The translations under genes were made by a program, and so were the position numbers. Shown piece after piece: positions 34,680 to 43,849 of a DNA stretch of 64,000 nucleotides. Within the stretch, counting starts at the first letter, position 1. The number at the start of each line of letters is the position of its first letter. The DNA is from Xanthobacteraceae bacterium. Lineage in GTDB: Bacteria; Pseudomonadota; Alphaproteobacteria; Rhizobiales; Xanthobacteraceae. Location: NCBI GenBank assembly GCA_024508855.1, contig JANINJ010000088.1:1-64000 (forward strand), given 5' to 3'. The notes beneath the pieces were generated by a model that did not search any database, was not told where the DNA came from, and saw only the letters and a list, made by a program, of their open reading frames with translations.

Positions 34680-36157
34680 GCAGCACTGAACAAACCGCAC
34701 CTGTCCTCGAAGTCCGCGGACTGACCAAGCGCTTCGGCGGCCTCACCGCCGTCAAGAACCTCAACTTCGACCTTCACGGCGGCGAAATCTTCGGACTGAT
34801 CGGGCCGAACGGCTCCGGCAAATCGACCGCCATGAAATCCGTCATGGGCATCGAACGGCCGACCTCGGGCACCGTGAAGTTTCAGGGCGACAATGTCGCC
34901 GGCCTGCCCGCGCACCAGATCGCACGGCGCGGCTTCGGCATGGTGTTCCAGCACTCGCGCCCGCTGAACCGGCAGACCGTGCTTGAGAACATCATGGTCG
35001 CGCTGCTGCCGGATAGCTTGTTCATGCTGTTCCCCGACAAAGCCCTCACCGAACGCGCGAAGTGGATCGCCGATCGCGTCGGCCTCGGCGCGGTGATGGA
35101 TCGGCGGCCGCCGACCTTGCCGTTCGCCGATCTGCGCCGGCTCGAACTGGCGAAGGCGATTGCGCGCGACCCCAAGGTCGTGCTGGTGGATGAGCCCTTC
35201 GCGGGTCTGACGCTGGCCGAAGTCGCGACGTTCTCAGAACTGATCCGCAGCTTCCGCGACGAAGGCCGCGCGGTAATGCTGGTCGATCATAACGTCAAGA
35301 GCGTCGCCGCGCTGGTCGACCGCGTGCTGGCGATGTATCTCGGCGAGGAGATCGTCACCGGCCGCGCCGAGGACGTGATGCGCAACGAGACGGTGCGCCG
35401 GGTTTATCTCGGCGGCGCCATCGAAACCTCCGCCCGTCCGGAATCCGACTTCACCGACAAGGTGCCGTTGCTCCAGGTCGAGAACATCAGCGTTCACTAC
35501 GGCAAGGCGCAGGCGCTGGAGAACGTTTCGATCCACGTGCATCAGGGCGAGTTCGTCTCCGTCGTCGGACTCAACGGCGCGGGCAAAACCACTCTCTTCA
35601 ACACCATTTCGGGTTTCCTGCCCTACACCGGCGAGATTCTTCGCGGCGGCGAGAAACTGCGCGGCACCTCGCCGGCACAGATCGCCAAGAGCGGCATCGT
35701 ACAATGTCCCGAAACGCGCGAACTGTTCGGAGAAATGACGGTTCGGGAGAATCTCGACCTCGGCGGCCAGCATCTCGACCCGGCCGAGCAGACCAAGCAG
35801 CTCGAGTGGCTGTTCGATCTGTTCCCGATCCTGAAGCAGCGGCAGGGTCAGATGGCGCAAACGCTCAGCGGCGGCGAACAGCAGATGCTGGCGATCGGCC
35901 GTTCGCTGATGATGAAGCCGAAGATCCTGATCCTCGACGAGCCCACGCTCGGCCTCGCGCCGGTCATTCTCGAACAACTTTCCAAGGCGCTCGAGAAGCT
36001 GCGGCAGTCGACGCCGATCACCGTGCTGCTCGGCGAACAGAACGTCACCTTCGCCCTGCCCCACGCCGATCGCGTCTACGTGCTGGAGCATGCGCGGATC
36101 GTCTGGGAAGGCGATCCCGGCCGCTTCGCCACTGAGGCCGGCGAGGGATATCTGTAA
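34676..36157 (+). CDS. fused LivG-LivF ABC transporter ATP-binding protein
   Basis: 493 residues containing two complete ABC domains. Domain 1 (about 8-250) is LivG-like: Walker A GPNGSGKST, Walker B VVLVDEPFAGL, but the signature region reads LPFADLRRLELAKAI, lacking LSGGQ. Domain 2 (about 262-490) is LivF-like: Walker A GLNGAGKTT, signature LSGGEQQMLAIGRSL, Walker B ILILDEPTLGL. In most HAAT systems the two are separate proteins, as in the other transporter of this window. Fusion enforces a heterodimer with one canonical and one degenerate site. It is the last gene of the operon; a palindromic repeat follows. Confidence 0.93.
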   Translation: MSSTEQTAPVLEVRGLTKRFGGLTAVKNLNFDLHGGEIFGLIGPNGSGKSTAMKSVMGIERPTSGTVKFQGDNVAGLPAHQIARRGFGMVFQHSRPLNRQTVLENIMVALLPDSLFMLFPDKALTERAKWIADRVGLGAVMDRRPPTLPFADLRRLELAKAIARDPKVVLVDEPFAGLTLAEVATFSELIRSFRDEGRAVMLVDHNVKSVAALVDRVLAMYLGEEIVTGRAEDVMRNETVRRVYLGGAIETSARPESDFTDKVPLLQVENISVHYGKAQALENVSIHVHQGEFVSVVGLNGAGKTTLFNTISGFLPYTGEILRGGEKLRGTSPAQIAKSGIVQCPETRELFGEMTVRENLDLGGQHLDPAEQTKQLEWLFDLFPILKQRQGQMAQTLSGGEQQMLAIGRSLMMKPKILILDEPTLGLAPVILEQLSKALEKLRQSTPITVLLGEQNVTFALPHADRVYVLEHARIVWEGDPGRFATEAGEGYL

Positions 36158-36183
36158 GGGCACGTTGCCCGATCACGATCTTT

Positions 36184-36266
36184 CGTCCTTTGCAAGCGTG
36201 GCGAAGCCATCCGGATCTTCATAAGATCACCGGATCGCTTCGTCGTTTCACTCCTCGCAATGACGG
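36184..36266. repeat. intergenic palindromic repeat, family C
   Basis: The left half carries GCGAAGCCATCCGGATC and the right half GATCACCGGATCGCTTCG, forming an imperfect inverted repeat, and the element ends CTCCTCGCAATGACG. Elements of the CGTCATTGCGAGGAG type are, from general knowledge, widely dispersed in Bradyrhizobium and relatives. Only one copy is in this window. It separates the transporter operon from the SDR gene. Confidence 0.6.
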
Positions 36267-36290
36267 CTCCCAGCAAAACGGAAAAACAAC

Positions 36291-37067
36291 ATGGACCTTC
36301 ATCTACGTGGCAAGCGCGTACTCATCACCGGCGCATCGAAGGGCATCGGTGCCGCGGCGGCCGAAGCGTTCGCGGAGGAAGGCTGCGACCTGCATCTGGC
36401 GGCGCGTAGCGCCGATTTGCTGACCGCGCTGGCGGAGCGGCTGCGCAAAAGCCACCAGATCAATGTAGCGATCCACACGGTCGATCTGCGCAAGAGTGAT
36501 GACATCGCCCGTCTCGTTACCGACGCCGGCGACATCGATATTCTCGTCAACAATGCCGGCGATATTCCAGGCGGCTCGCTCGACAAGATCGACGAAGCCA
36601 CGTGGCGCCACGCCTGGGATTTGAAAGTGTTCGGCTTCATCAACCTGACGCGCCATGTCTATGCGCGGATGAAGGCGCAGGGCCATGGCGTCATAGTCAA
36701 CGATATCGGCGCGGCAGGTGAAAAGTTCGATGCCAACTACATCACCGGGAGTGCCGGCAACGCCGCGCTGATGGCCTTCACTCGTGCGCTCGGCGGCAAG
36801 AGTCTTGCCGATAACATCCGCGTCGTCGGCATCAACCCCGGCCCGGTTGGCACCGATCGTCATATCACGCTGATGAAGACCCGCGCCCGCACCCAGTTCG
36901 GCGACGAGAACCGCTATCGCGAATTGCAGAAGGGCCTTCCGCTTGGCCGGCCGGCGCATCCGCGCGAGATCGCCGACCTGATGGCCTATCTCGCCTCGGA
37001 TCGTTCCGGCTACACCTCGGGCGTGATCTTTACCGTCGACGGCGGCATCGCGGCAGGTTGGGGTTGA
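36291..37067 (+). CDS. SDR family oxidoreductase
   Basis: 258 residues. Cofactor loop TGASKGIGAAAA near residue 13 and NNAGD near 85. At the usual catalytic position the sequence reads NYITGSAGNAALMAF, so the canonical Tyr-x3-Lys is altered (Tyr followed by Ile-Thr-Gly-Ser), and VNDIGAAGEKF replaces the usual Ser loop. This suggests either a divergent SDR subgroup or a non-classical activity. It ends VDGGIAAGW. It stands between the fused ATPase and a convergent hydrolase gene (8-base gap). Confidence 0.85.
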   Translation: MDLHLRGKRVLITGASKGIGAAAAEAFAEEGCDLHLAARSADLLTALAERLRKSHQINVAIHTVDLRKSDDIARLVTDAGDIDILVNNAGDIPGGSLDKIDEATWRHAWDLKVFGFINLTRHVYARMKAQGHGVIVNDIGAAGEKFDANYITGSAGNAALMAFTRALGGKSLADNIRVVGINPGPVGTDRHITLMKTRARTQFGDENRYRELQKGLPLGRPAHPREIADLMAYLASDRSGYTSGVIFTVDGGIAAGWG

Positions 37068-37074
37068 CCATCTG

Positions 37075-37926
37075 CTAACCGACCGTCCTTTCGAACAGTT
37101 GCCGGATCAATGTCGTAATGCGCCCGTCGGGCGACGCCATTTCGTCCATGATCGAGAAGTGATCGGCGCCGGCAATTTCCTCATAGGTGACCGGCAGGCC
37201 GTTTGCCGCACGATAGGTCGCAAAGTCCGACGTCTGCTTGCGCAGCATCGGCAATTCTGCGCTGCCGACCACCAGCGACAACGGCTTATCGGCGCCTTCC
37301 GCTTGCCGTAGCGGCGAGTTACGTTCCGAAGCGAGAGCATCGAGGCCCAGTTTCGCATTGAGGTAGCTGTGGCGGATCGGCTCCAGGTCGTAGATGCCGC
37401 TGATGGCCAACCCCGCCTTCACCCGGGGATGCGCAAGCGCCATCGATGTCAGATGTCCACCCGCGGACCAACCGCTGACCACGATGCGTTCGGCATTACC
37501 TCCAAGCGCGGGCAACCGGTCCACGAGGAAGTCGAGGCCGCTGCTGACTTCACCGACGATGTCGTCGATCGAAGCTTCGGGCGCCAGTGTATAGCCGATC
37601 AACGCGACGTTGATGCCGTGCGCCATAGGTCCGGCGGCAAATAATGTAAAATTTTCTTTTGCACGGGCCTGCCAGTAACCGCCGTGGATGAACACCAGCG
37701 TCGGTCCGGCCTGGGCGGATTTCAGGAAATCGATGCGGTTGCGCTCGTGCGGGCCGTAGCGCAGATCGAGATGTTGCGGATATCTGGCGCGCATCTCAGC
37801 GGATCTGCGCTCCCAGCCCGCAACGATCTCGACGCTGTTGGCCACCGCAGCGCCGTTGTTGAGGTCCCGGTCGCGCTCCTCCTGGCTGAGCTGACGCCAG
37901 TCCAACGCATTCCACGGTGCGGTCAT
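37075..37926 (-). CDS. alpha/beta hydrolase, kynurenine-formamidase-like
   Basis: 283 residues. FIHGGYWQARAKE is the HGGxW oxyanion segment of bacterial-type formamidase/esterase-like hydrolases, VSGWSAGGHL carries the nucleophile Ser, and AGADHFSIMDE carries the catalytic His. It would hydrolyse an ester or N-formyl bond. The ATG at 37926 is preferred, with a second possible Met four codons upstream. It is divergent from an amidase gene. The two hydrolases may act on related imported amides, which is inference. Confidence 0.85.
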   Translation of the reverse strand: MTAPWNALDWRQLSQEERDRDLNNGAAVANSVEIVAGWERRSAEMRARYPQHLDLRYGPHERNRIDFLKSAQAGPTLVFIHGGYWQARAKENFTLFAAGPMAHGINVALIGYTLAPEASIDDIVGEVSSGLDFLVDRLPALGGNAERIVVSGWSAGGHLTSMALAHPRVKAGLAISGIYDLEPIRHSYLNAKLGLDALASERNSPLRQAEGADKPLSLVVGSAELPMLRKQTSDFATYRAANGLPVTYEEIAGADHFSIMDEMASPDGRITTLIRQLFERTVG

Positions 37927-38055
37927 TTCACCCTCCATCGAGCCCTGCTTGGTGTGCAGGATAGCTATCCGCCACGCAACGATTCATTTTGCGAGACCGT
38001 GTTTCGCATGGCTATAGTGCGGCCAGTCGAAAGAATACAAAGAACGGAGACGCTG

Positions 38056-39471
38056 GTGGCCACCGATCAATCCCTGATACGCGAAACGGCAAACGCCATC
38101 GTGGCGAAACTGAATGCCGGTGACGTCACTCCGCTCGATCTGCTCGACGTCCTCGAAAGTCGCATTGCTGCTGTCGACGGCAAGGTCAACGCACTGCCGA
38201 CCTTGTGCTTCGACCGCGCCCGCGCCAACGCCCGCGAGTTGATGAAGAAGCCGAAGGGTGAGCGCGGCCTGCTCGCCGGCATGCCGATCCCGATCAAGGA
38301 CCTGACTAATGTGGCTGGCGTCCTGACGACGCAGGGCTCGCCGATCTACAAGGATCACGTCCCGGCCAACTCCGACATCCTGGTCGAACGCATCGAAGGC
38401 AACGGTGGCGTGATCTACGCCAAGTCCAATACGCCCGAGTTTGGCGCCGGCGCCAATACCTTCAACGAAGTATTCGGGGCGACGCGCAATCCGTGGGATG
38501 TGTCGCGCTCGGCTGCCGGATCGTCGGGCGGCGCGGCGGTTGCGTTGGCGACGGGCACCGCTTGGCTCGCGCACGGCTCCGACATGGGCGGCTCGCTGCG
38601 CAATCCGGCAAGCTTCTGCGGCGTTGTCGGGATGCGGCCAAGCTTCGGCCGTGTCGCGCATACACCCGCCTCCAAGATCGACCGCAACCTCGGCGTTCAG
38701 GGACCAATGGCACGCAACGTCGAAGACCTCGCGCTGCTGCTCGACGCGATGTGCGGCGAGAATCCCGCCGATCCATTGTCGCTGCCGTCTCTGCCGACAT
38801 CGTTTCTCTCGGCCGCGCGCAGCGGCAGCAAGCCGAAGCGCATCGCCTATTCGCCCGACCTCGGCATCACCCCGGTCGATCCGGAAGTCGCCGACATCAC
38901 CCGTAAGGCCGCGGCGCGATTTGCGGAAGCCGGCGTCATCGTCGAAGAAGCCCACCCTGATCTGCACGAGGCGCACGAATGTTTTCACGTGTTGCGTGCG
39001 TTCGACTTCGCCATCAGCAAGGCCGCATTGCTGCGGGAAAAGCGCGACCTGCTGAAGCCGGAAGTAATCTGGAATATCGAACAAGGTCTGAAACTGACGG
39101 TCGAAGACCTCGAGCGCGCCGAGGCGCAACGCCTCACCATGACGAACCGCGCCCTCGAATTCTTCCAGACCTACGACCTGCTGCTGGCGCCGGCGACCAT
39201 CGTGCCGCCCTTCCCGGTGGAGAACCGCTACGTCGCCGAATGCGCCGGCAAGAAGTTCGACAATTACGTCGAATGGCTCGGCATCGTCTATGCCATCACC
39301 CTGGTGTGCTGCCCGGCCCTGTCGCTGCCGTGCGGATTCACCGCAAGCGGCCTGCCAGTCGGGCTGCAGATGGTCGCCGCACCGCGCGGCGAAGCACGCC
39401 TGCTCGCCGGTGCGCGTGCCCTGGAAGACATCCTCGGCGTCCGCGGCACCACACCGATCGATCCGCGCTAG
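38056..39471 (+). CDS. amidase-signature family amidase
   Basis: 471 residues. The Ser-cisSer-Lys triad is visible as Lys in GMPIPIKDLT, Ser in GSDMGGSLRNPAS and the nucleophile-proximal AAGSSGGAAVALATG. I chose the GTG at 38056 (GGAGACG upstream); the longer frame from 37684 overlaps the divergent hydrolase and is not credible, and an ATG at 38008 is a second option. It hydrolyses a carboxamide to acid and ammonia. No signal peptide, so cytosolic. It closes the group built around the second Liv transporter. Confidence 0.9.
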   Translation: MATDQSLIRETANAIVAKLNAGDVTPLDLLDVLESRIAAVDGKVNALPTLCFDRARANARELMKKPKGERGLLAGMPIPIKDLTNVAGVLTTQGSPIYKDHVPANSDILVERIEGNGGVIYAKSNTPEFGAGANTFNEVFGATRNPWDVSRSAAGSSGGAAVALATGTAWLAHGSDMGGSLRNPASFCGVVGMRPSFGRVAHTPASKIDRNLGVQGPMARNVEDLALLLDAMCGENPADPLSLPSLPTSFLSAARSGSKPKRIAYSPDLGITPVDPEVADITRKAAARFAEAGVIVEEAHPDLHEAHECFHVLRAFDFAISKAALLREKRDLLKPEVIWNIEQGLKLTVEDLERAEAQRLTMTNRALEFFQTYDLLLAPATIVPPFPVENRYVAECAGKKFDNYVEWLGIVYAITLVCCPALSLPCGFTASGLPVGLQMVAAPRGEARLLAGARALEDILGVRGTTPIDPR

Positions 39472-39615
39472 TGGAGCGGATATCGCCGGATTGCGGGGCA
39501 ACATCATCCACCTGAACTGGAAGCTGGCGCGACAGGATTCGCCGCGCTAGTCTTCTGGAATAGTTCAAAATGCCCGCGATGAATCGTGTAGCGCAGGGAA
39601 CACGGGAACGACCTC

Positions 39616-39825
39616 ATGTCCGGCAAGCTCAGAATCCATGTCGATCAAGACAAGTGTCAAGGACATAGCCGCTGCAAGGCGCTGGCGCCGGAATTGTTCG
39701 ACCTCGACGAATTCGGCAACGCGCACGAAGCGGGTGATGGCATCGTTCCTCCCGGCCTCGAAGACAAGGCCTATCTGGCCAAGTCCAATTGTCCCGAACT
39801 CGCCATAGATATTACAGAAGATTGA
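39616..39825 (+). CDS. small [3Fe-4S]-type ferredoxin, P450 partner
   Basis: 69 residues. The cluster motif is CQGHSRC then a distant CP (NCPELAI), that is C-x2-H-x2-C...CP with His where ferredoxins usually have a Cys or other residue. Ferredoxins with C-x2-H-x2-C next to P450 genes are known from Rhodopseudomonas palustris, where they carry electrons to the neighbouring CYP. The P450 gene starts 70 bases downstream. A ferredoxin reductase gene is not nearby. Confidence 0.9.
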   Translation: MSGKLRIHVDQDKCQGHSRCKALAPELFDLDEFGNAHEAGDGIVPPGLEDKAYLAKSNCPELAIDITED

Positions 39826-39895
39826 CATCCGCATCAGCCCGATCGCGCAACGAGCCGCGACCCATCCATTTGATTGAACGCAGGACCTTGCCCCG

Positions 39896-41095
39896 ATGAA
39901 CAAGCCCGCTCCTGTTACCGACTGGGTGCATGATTTCGATCACACCGACCCGCGATGGACCGAGAATCCGTTTCCGATCTGGGATGAACTGCGCGCCGAA
40001 TGCCCGGTGGTTCACACTGAACGCTTCCTCGGCGTCTATATGCCGACGACCTATGAGGCGGTGAAACAGATCGCCTACGACACGGAACATTTCTCGTCGC
40101 GCCGCGTCATCGTGCGCACCGTACGGCCCGAGATCACCCAATCCGCGCCGCCGATCACGTCCGACCCGCCCGAGCACAAGCCGGCGAAACAACTGCTGTT
40201 ACCGCCCTTCACACCCGATGCGATGAAGAAGCTGGAGCCGCGCGTTCGCGAAATCTGCAATGAGTTGATCGACGAGTTTATCAACGATTCGAAAGTCGAC
40301 GCTGCTGCCCGCTATACGAAGCACATTCCGGTGCGTGCGATCGCGCACATGCTCGGTATTCCCGAGAAGGACAGCGAGCTGTTCATCAAATGGATTCACG
40401 AGATTCTTGAACTCGGCATCACCGACGACGACGCCCTCGTGCGAGGCGTCAACGAGATGTCACACTATTTCGCCGGTCACATCGAGCAGCGTAAAAAGAA
40501 TCCGACCGACGACCTGATCTCGACGCTGATGAACGCTCGGGACAAGAACGGCCAGCCGCTATCCGACATGCATGTGCTGGGATCGCTGCGCCTGCTGCTG
40601 ATCGCCGGTATCGATACGACCTGGAGCGCAATCGGCGCATCGCTCTGGCACCTGGCAAAAACCCCGGCCGATCGCGAGCGGCTGCTGGCAGAGCCAGCGC
40701 TGATACCGACGGCGGTCGAGGAATTTCTCCGCGCCTATTCGCCGGTGACCATGGCGCGCGAGGTGATGAAGGAAACCACCATCAGCGGCTGCCCGATCAA
40801 GCCCGGCAACATGGTGCTGCTGTCGTTTCCTGCCGCCAATCGCGATCCGGCGATGTTCCCCGATGCGGATAAAGTCATCATCGACCGCAAGGAGAATCGT
40901 CACGCCGCGTTCGGCCTCGGCATCCATCGCTGCGTCGGCTCCAACCTCGCGCGGATGGAGATGACAATAGCGCTGGAGGAATGGCTGAAACGAATCCCGG
41001 ACTTCCGACTCGATCCCGCTGGAGAGGTAACATGGTCGGAAGGCACGGTACGAGGCCCGCGACAACTCCCCCTGTTATTGGGTAAACAACACTGA
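39896..41095 (+). CDS. cytochrome P450
   Basis: 399 residues, bacterial soluble class I type. I-helix oxygen-binding motif AGIDTT at about 235, ExxR as EEFLR near 277, and haem loop FGLGIHRCVG with the thiolate Cys at about 346. It uses electrons from the ferredoxin encoded just upstream to hydroxylate or demethylate an organic substrate. The pairing resembles the CYP194/ferredoxin set of Rhodopseudomonas, but assignment to a CYP family needs alignment. The substrate is unknown. Confidence 0.93.
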   Translation: MNKPAPVTDWVHDFDHTDPRWTENPFPIWDELRAECPVVHTERFLGVYMPTTYEAVKQIAYDTEHFSSRRVIVRTVRPEITQSAPPITSDPPEHKPAKQLLLPPFTPDAMKKLEPRVREICNELIDEFINDSKVDAAARYTKHIPVRAIAHMLGIPEKDSELFIKWIHEILELGITDDDALVRGVNEMSHYFAGHIEQRKKNPTDDLISTLMNARDKNGQPLSDMHVLGSLRLLLIAGIDTTWSAIGASLWHLAKTPADRERLLAEPALIPTAVEEFLRAYSPVTMAREVMKETTISGCPIKPGNMVLLSFPAANRDPAMFPDADKVIIDRKENRHAAFGLGIHRCVGSNLARMEMTIALEEWLKRIPDFRLDPAGEVTWSEGTVRGPRQLPLLLGKQH

Positions 41096-41125
41096 CGAAC
41101 CCTCGATACAGGCCGGGAGCTTGAT

Positions 41126-42451
41126 GTGACAGATCGCAGTGCAGACCAGACGGCAACGACGCAATTCGATCTGATCGATGTGGAGCGGAGGCTCAAATCG
41201 ATCTTCATCGGCTCGGTCGGCAATCTGGTCGAGTGGTACGACTTTTACGCCTATACCGCTTTCGCGCTGTATTTCGCCCCGGCCTTCTTTCCTCACAGCG
41301 ATCCGGTGGTGCAGCAACTCAATGCTGCGGTGCTGTTCGCAGCCACCTTCCTGATGCGGCCGCTCGGCGGCTGGCTGTTCGGCTTCATCGCGGACCGTTA
41401 CGGCCGGCGGCTGTCGCTGACCTTGTCGGTGGTCTGCATGTGCTTCGGCTCGCTGGTGATTGCCGCGACGCCGACTTATGCGTCGATCGGCATTTTCGCG
41501 CCGGTGCTGCTGGCCTTGGCGCGCATCGTTGAGGGCTTGAGCCTTGGCGGCGAATATGGCGCCAGCGCCACGTATCTCAGCGAGATTGCCGACCCGAAAC
41601 ATCGCGGCTTCTATTCCAGCTTCCAATACGTGACGCTGATCGGAGGCCAGCTCACCGCCATCATCGTGCTCCTGCTGCTGCAGAAAGTGTTCCTGACCCA
41701 GGAAGAGCTTTATGCGTGGGGCTGGCGCATTCCCTTCGTGATCGGCGCGATGCTTGCAATTTTCGCCGCCGTGATGCGCCGGGGCATGCATGAAACCGAG
41801 GCGTTCGTCGAAGCAAAGAAGAACACCAAGGCGACCGGGTCGATCCGTGCGCTGTTCAAGTACCCGAAGGAAGTCCTACTGGTGGTCGGCCTGACGGCCG
41901 GCGGAACGGCTGCGTTCTACACCTTCACCACCTACATGCAGACTTTCGTCAAGCTGTCGGTCGGGCTTACCGCAGACCAAACCACCTATGTCATCTTCGG
42001 CTCCCTGCTCTTCGCGACCCTGCTGCAGCCGCTTTACGGCGCGATTTCCGACCGGATCGGCCGCAAGCCGTTGCTGATCTTCTTCGGCGTCGCCGGCACG
42101 CTGGCCACCGTTCCGATCCTGACGACGCTGCAGACGACGAAATCACCATTCACGGCTTTCCTCCTGATCTGCGCCGCATGGCTGTTCGTCGCCGGCTATA
42201 CCTCCATCAATGCGGTGGTGAAGGCTGAACTGTTCCCGACCAATATCCGCGCGCTCGGTGTCGGCCTGCCCTATGCGGTAACGGTGTCGTTGTTCGGCGG
42301 AACGGCGCCCGCAATCGCGCTGTGGTTCAAGACACTGGGACACGAGAACTGGTTCTACTACTACCTCTCCGGCATCATCTGCATTTCGCTGATCATCTAT
42401 TCGACGATGCGCGATACCAAACACGACTCGGCGATGCATCGCCACGAGTGA
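41126..42451 (+). CDS. MFS transporter, metabolite:H+ symporter (MHS) family
   Basis: 441 residues, about twelve membrane helices. GNLVEWYDFYAYTAFALYF is the classical MHS N-terminus and FIADRYGRR the MFS loop 2-3 motif. GEYGASATYLSE follows in helix 4-5. Such proteins take up dicarboxylates, 2-oxoglutarate, shikimate or aromatic acids. The GTG start at 41126 has GGGAG 8 bases upstream. It lies 30 bases downstream of the P450 gene, so it may import the P450 substrate or a related acid, which is inference. Confidence 0.9.
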   Translation: MTDRSADQTATTQFDLIDVERRLKSIFIGSVGNLVEWYDFYAYTAFALYFAPAFFPHSDPVVQQLNAAVLFAATFLMRPLGGWLFGFIADRYGRRLSLTLSVVCMCFGSLVIAATPTYASIGIFAPVLLALARIVEGLSLGGEYGASATYLSEIADPKHRGFYSSFQYVTLIGGQLTAIIVLLLLQKVFLTQEELYAWGWRIPFVIGAMLAIFAAVMRRGMHETEAFVEAKKNTKATGSIRALFKYPKEVLLVVGLTAGGTAAFYTFTTYMQTFVKLSVGLTADQTTYVIFGSLLFATLLQPLYGAISDRIGRKPLLIFFGVAGTLATVPILTTLQTTKSPFTAFLLICAAWLFVAGYTSINAVVKAELFPTNIRALGVGLPYAVTVSLFGGTAPAIALWFKTLGHENWFYYYLSGIICISLIIYSTMRDTKHDSAMHRHE

Positions 42452-42549
42452 GCCGGTACAAGTTTGGCGGCGTCGGCTCTCTTCCCGTCCTGACGTCGCC
42501 GCATATCTGATAGAGTGCCGGCCAGACGCCATCCTTCCGGAGACTGACC

Positions 42550-43767
42550 GTGCGCACCGAACGATTCCAATTCACCGGCACCGAAGGCCAGCAGCTCGCG
42601 GCCACCCTCGACCTGCCGGATGACGCGCCCACCGCTTACGCACTGTTTGCGCACTGCTTCACCTGCGGCATGAACGTCCTGGCAGCGAAGCGCATCGCGA
42701 GCGCGCTGGCTGAAAAGGGCATCGCGGTGTTGCGTTTCGATTTCACCGGCATCGGCGCCAGTGAGGGCGAATTCGCCAACAGTACGTTTTCGTCGAATGT
42801 CGCCGATCTGGTTCGCGCCGCGGATCACTTGCGCGAGACGCGTAAGGCACCGGCGATCCTGATCGGTCACAGCCTCGGCGGTGCGGCCGTGCTTGCAGCG
42901 GCCGGACAAATTCCGGAAGCAAAAGCCGTGGTGACGATCGCCGCCCCTTCTGATCCTGCGCATGTCACCGGCATGTTCAAGGATCGCATTGAAGACATCC
43001 GCACGCTGGGCAAGGTCGAGGTGTCGCTGGCGGGCCGGCCCTTTCATATCAAACGTGAATTCCTCGACGACATCGCGGAGCACAATCTTGCAGCCCACAT
43101 CGCCAAACTGCACAAGGCGTTGCTGATTCTGCATTCACCGACCGACAACACCGTCGGCATCGACAATGCAACGCACATTTTTGTCGCCGCCAGGCATCCC
43201 AAAAGCTTCGTTTCGCTGGCCGGCGCGGATCACCTGCTCAACCAGAAGCGCGACGCCGAATATGTCGCGCATGTCGTCGCCGCCTGGGTCGAGCGCTATC
43301 TGGATGCCGAGCCGCAAGCGGTTCCGGCCAGCAACGGGCCCCGCCTCGTGCAGGTGCAGGAAACCCGGCAGAGCAAACTCCAGCAACTGGTCAGCATCGG
43401 CCCGCATCGTCTGACGGCGGATGAACCGGTGTCGGTGGGCGGACAGGACAGCGGACCGAACCCGTATGAATTCCTCCTCGCCGGCCTCGGCGCGTGTACC
43501 TCGATGACGATGCGGATGTATGCGGATCGCAAGTCGCTGCCGCTGGAGCGCGTCACGGTGACGCTGAAGCACAGCAAAATTCACGCGGAGGATTGCGAGG
43601 CCTGCGAGACCAAGGTCGGCATGCTGGACCGCATCGAGCGTGTGATCGCGATCGAAGGCGACCTCGACGCCGAACAACGCAGCAAGCTGATGGAGATCGC
43701 CGACAAGTGCCCGGTGCATCGCACCCTCACCTCCGAAATCCACATCGTCACGCGCCCCGCGGAATAG
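42550..43767 (+). CDS. bifunctional alpha/beta hydrolase-OsmC fusion protein
   Basis: 405 residues. Residues 1-250 are an alpha/beta hydrolase with the nucleophile elbow IGHSLGGAAV near 111 and AGADHLLNQ carrying the His. Residues about 270-405 are an OsmC/Ohr-like domain with Cys residues in LAGLGACTSMTM and CEACETK. OsmC proteins reduce organic hydroperoxides through two Cys residues, although many fused forms are untested. The start is a GTG at 42550. The fusion is recurrent in proteobacteria. It could link ester hydrolysis and peroxide repair near an oxygenase. Confidence 0.88.
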   Translation: MRTERFQFTGTEGQQLAATLDLPDDAPTAYALFAHCFTCGMNVLAAKRIASALAEKGIAVLRFDFTGIGASEGEFANSTFSSNVADLVRAADHLRETRKAPAILIGHSLGGAAVLAAAGQIPEAKAVVTIAAPSDPAHVTGMFKDRIEDIRTLGKVEVSLAGRPFHIKREFLDDIAEHNLAAHIAKLHKALLILHSPTDNTVGIDNATHIFVAARHPKSFVSLAGADHLLNQKRDAEYVAHVVAAWVERYLDAEPQAVPASNGPRLVQVQETRQSKLQQLVSIGPHRLTADEPVSVGGQDSGPNPYEFLLAGLGACTSMTMRMYADRKSLPLERVTVTLKHSKIHAEDCEACETKVGMLDRIERVIAIEGDLDAEQRSKLMEIADKCPVHRTLTSEIHIVTRPAE

Positions 43768-43849
43768 TTCCCGGCCCGCCTTGCGGCGTGTCTGCAGGAA
43801 TTGACGGCTCTGGCATCGAAGGTCATCATTGGTGCAAAGGACTTGAGCC

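Noticed and set aside
37684-38055. N-terminal extension of the amidase frame
   Set aside because: It lies over the divergent hydrolase gene and its translation has no amidase similarity; the GTG at 38056 with GGAG upstream is the better start.
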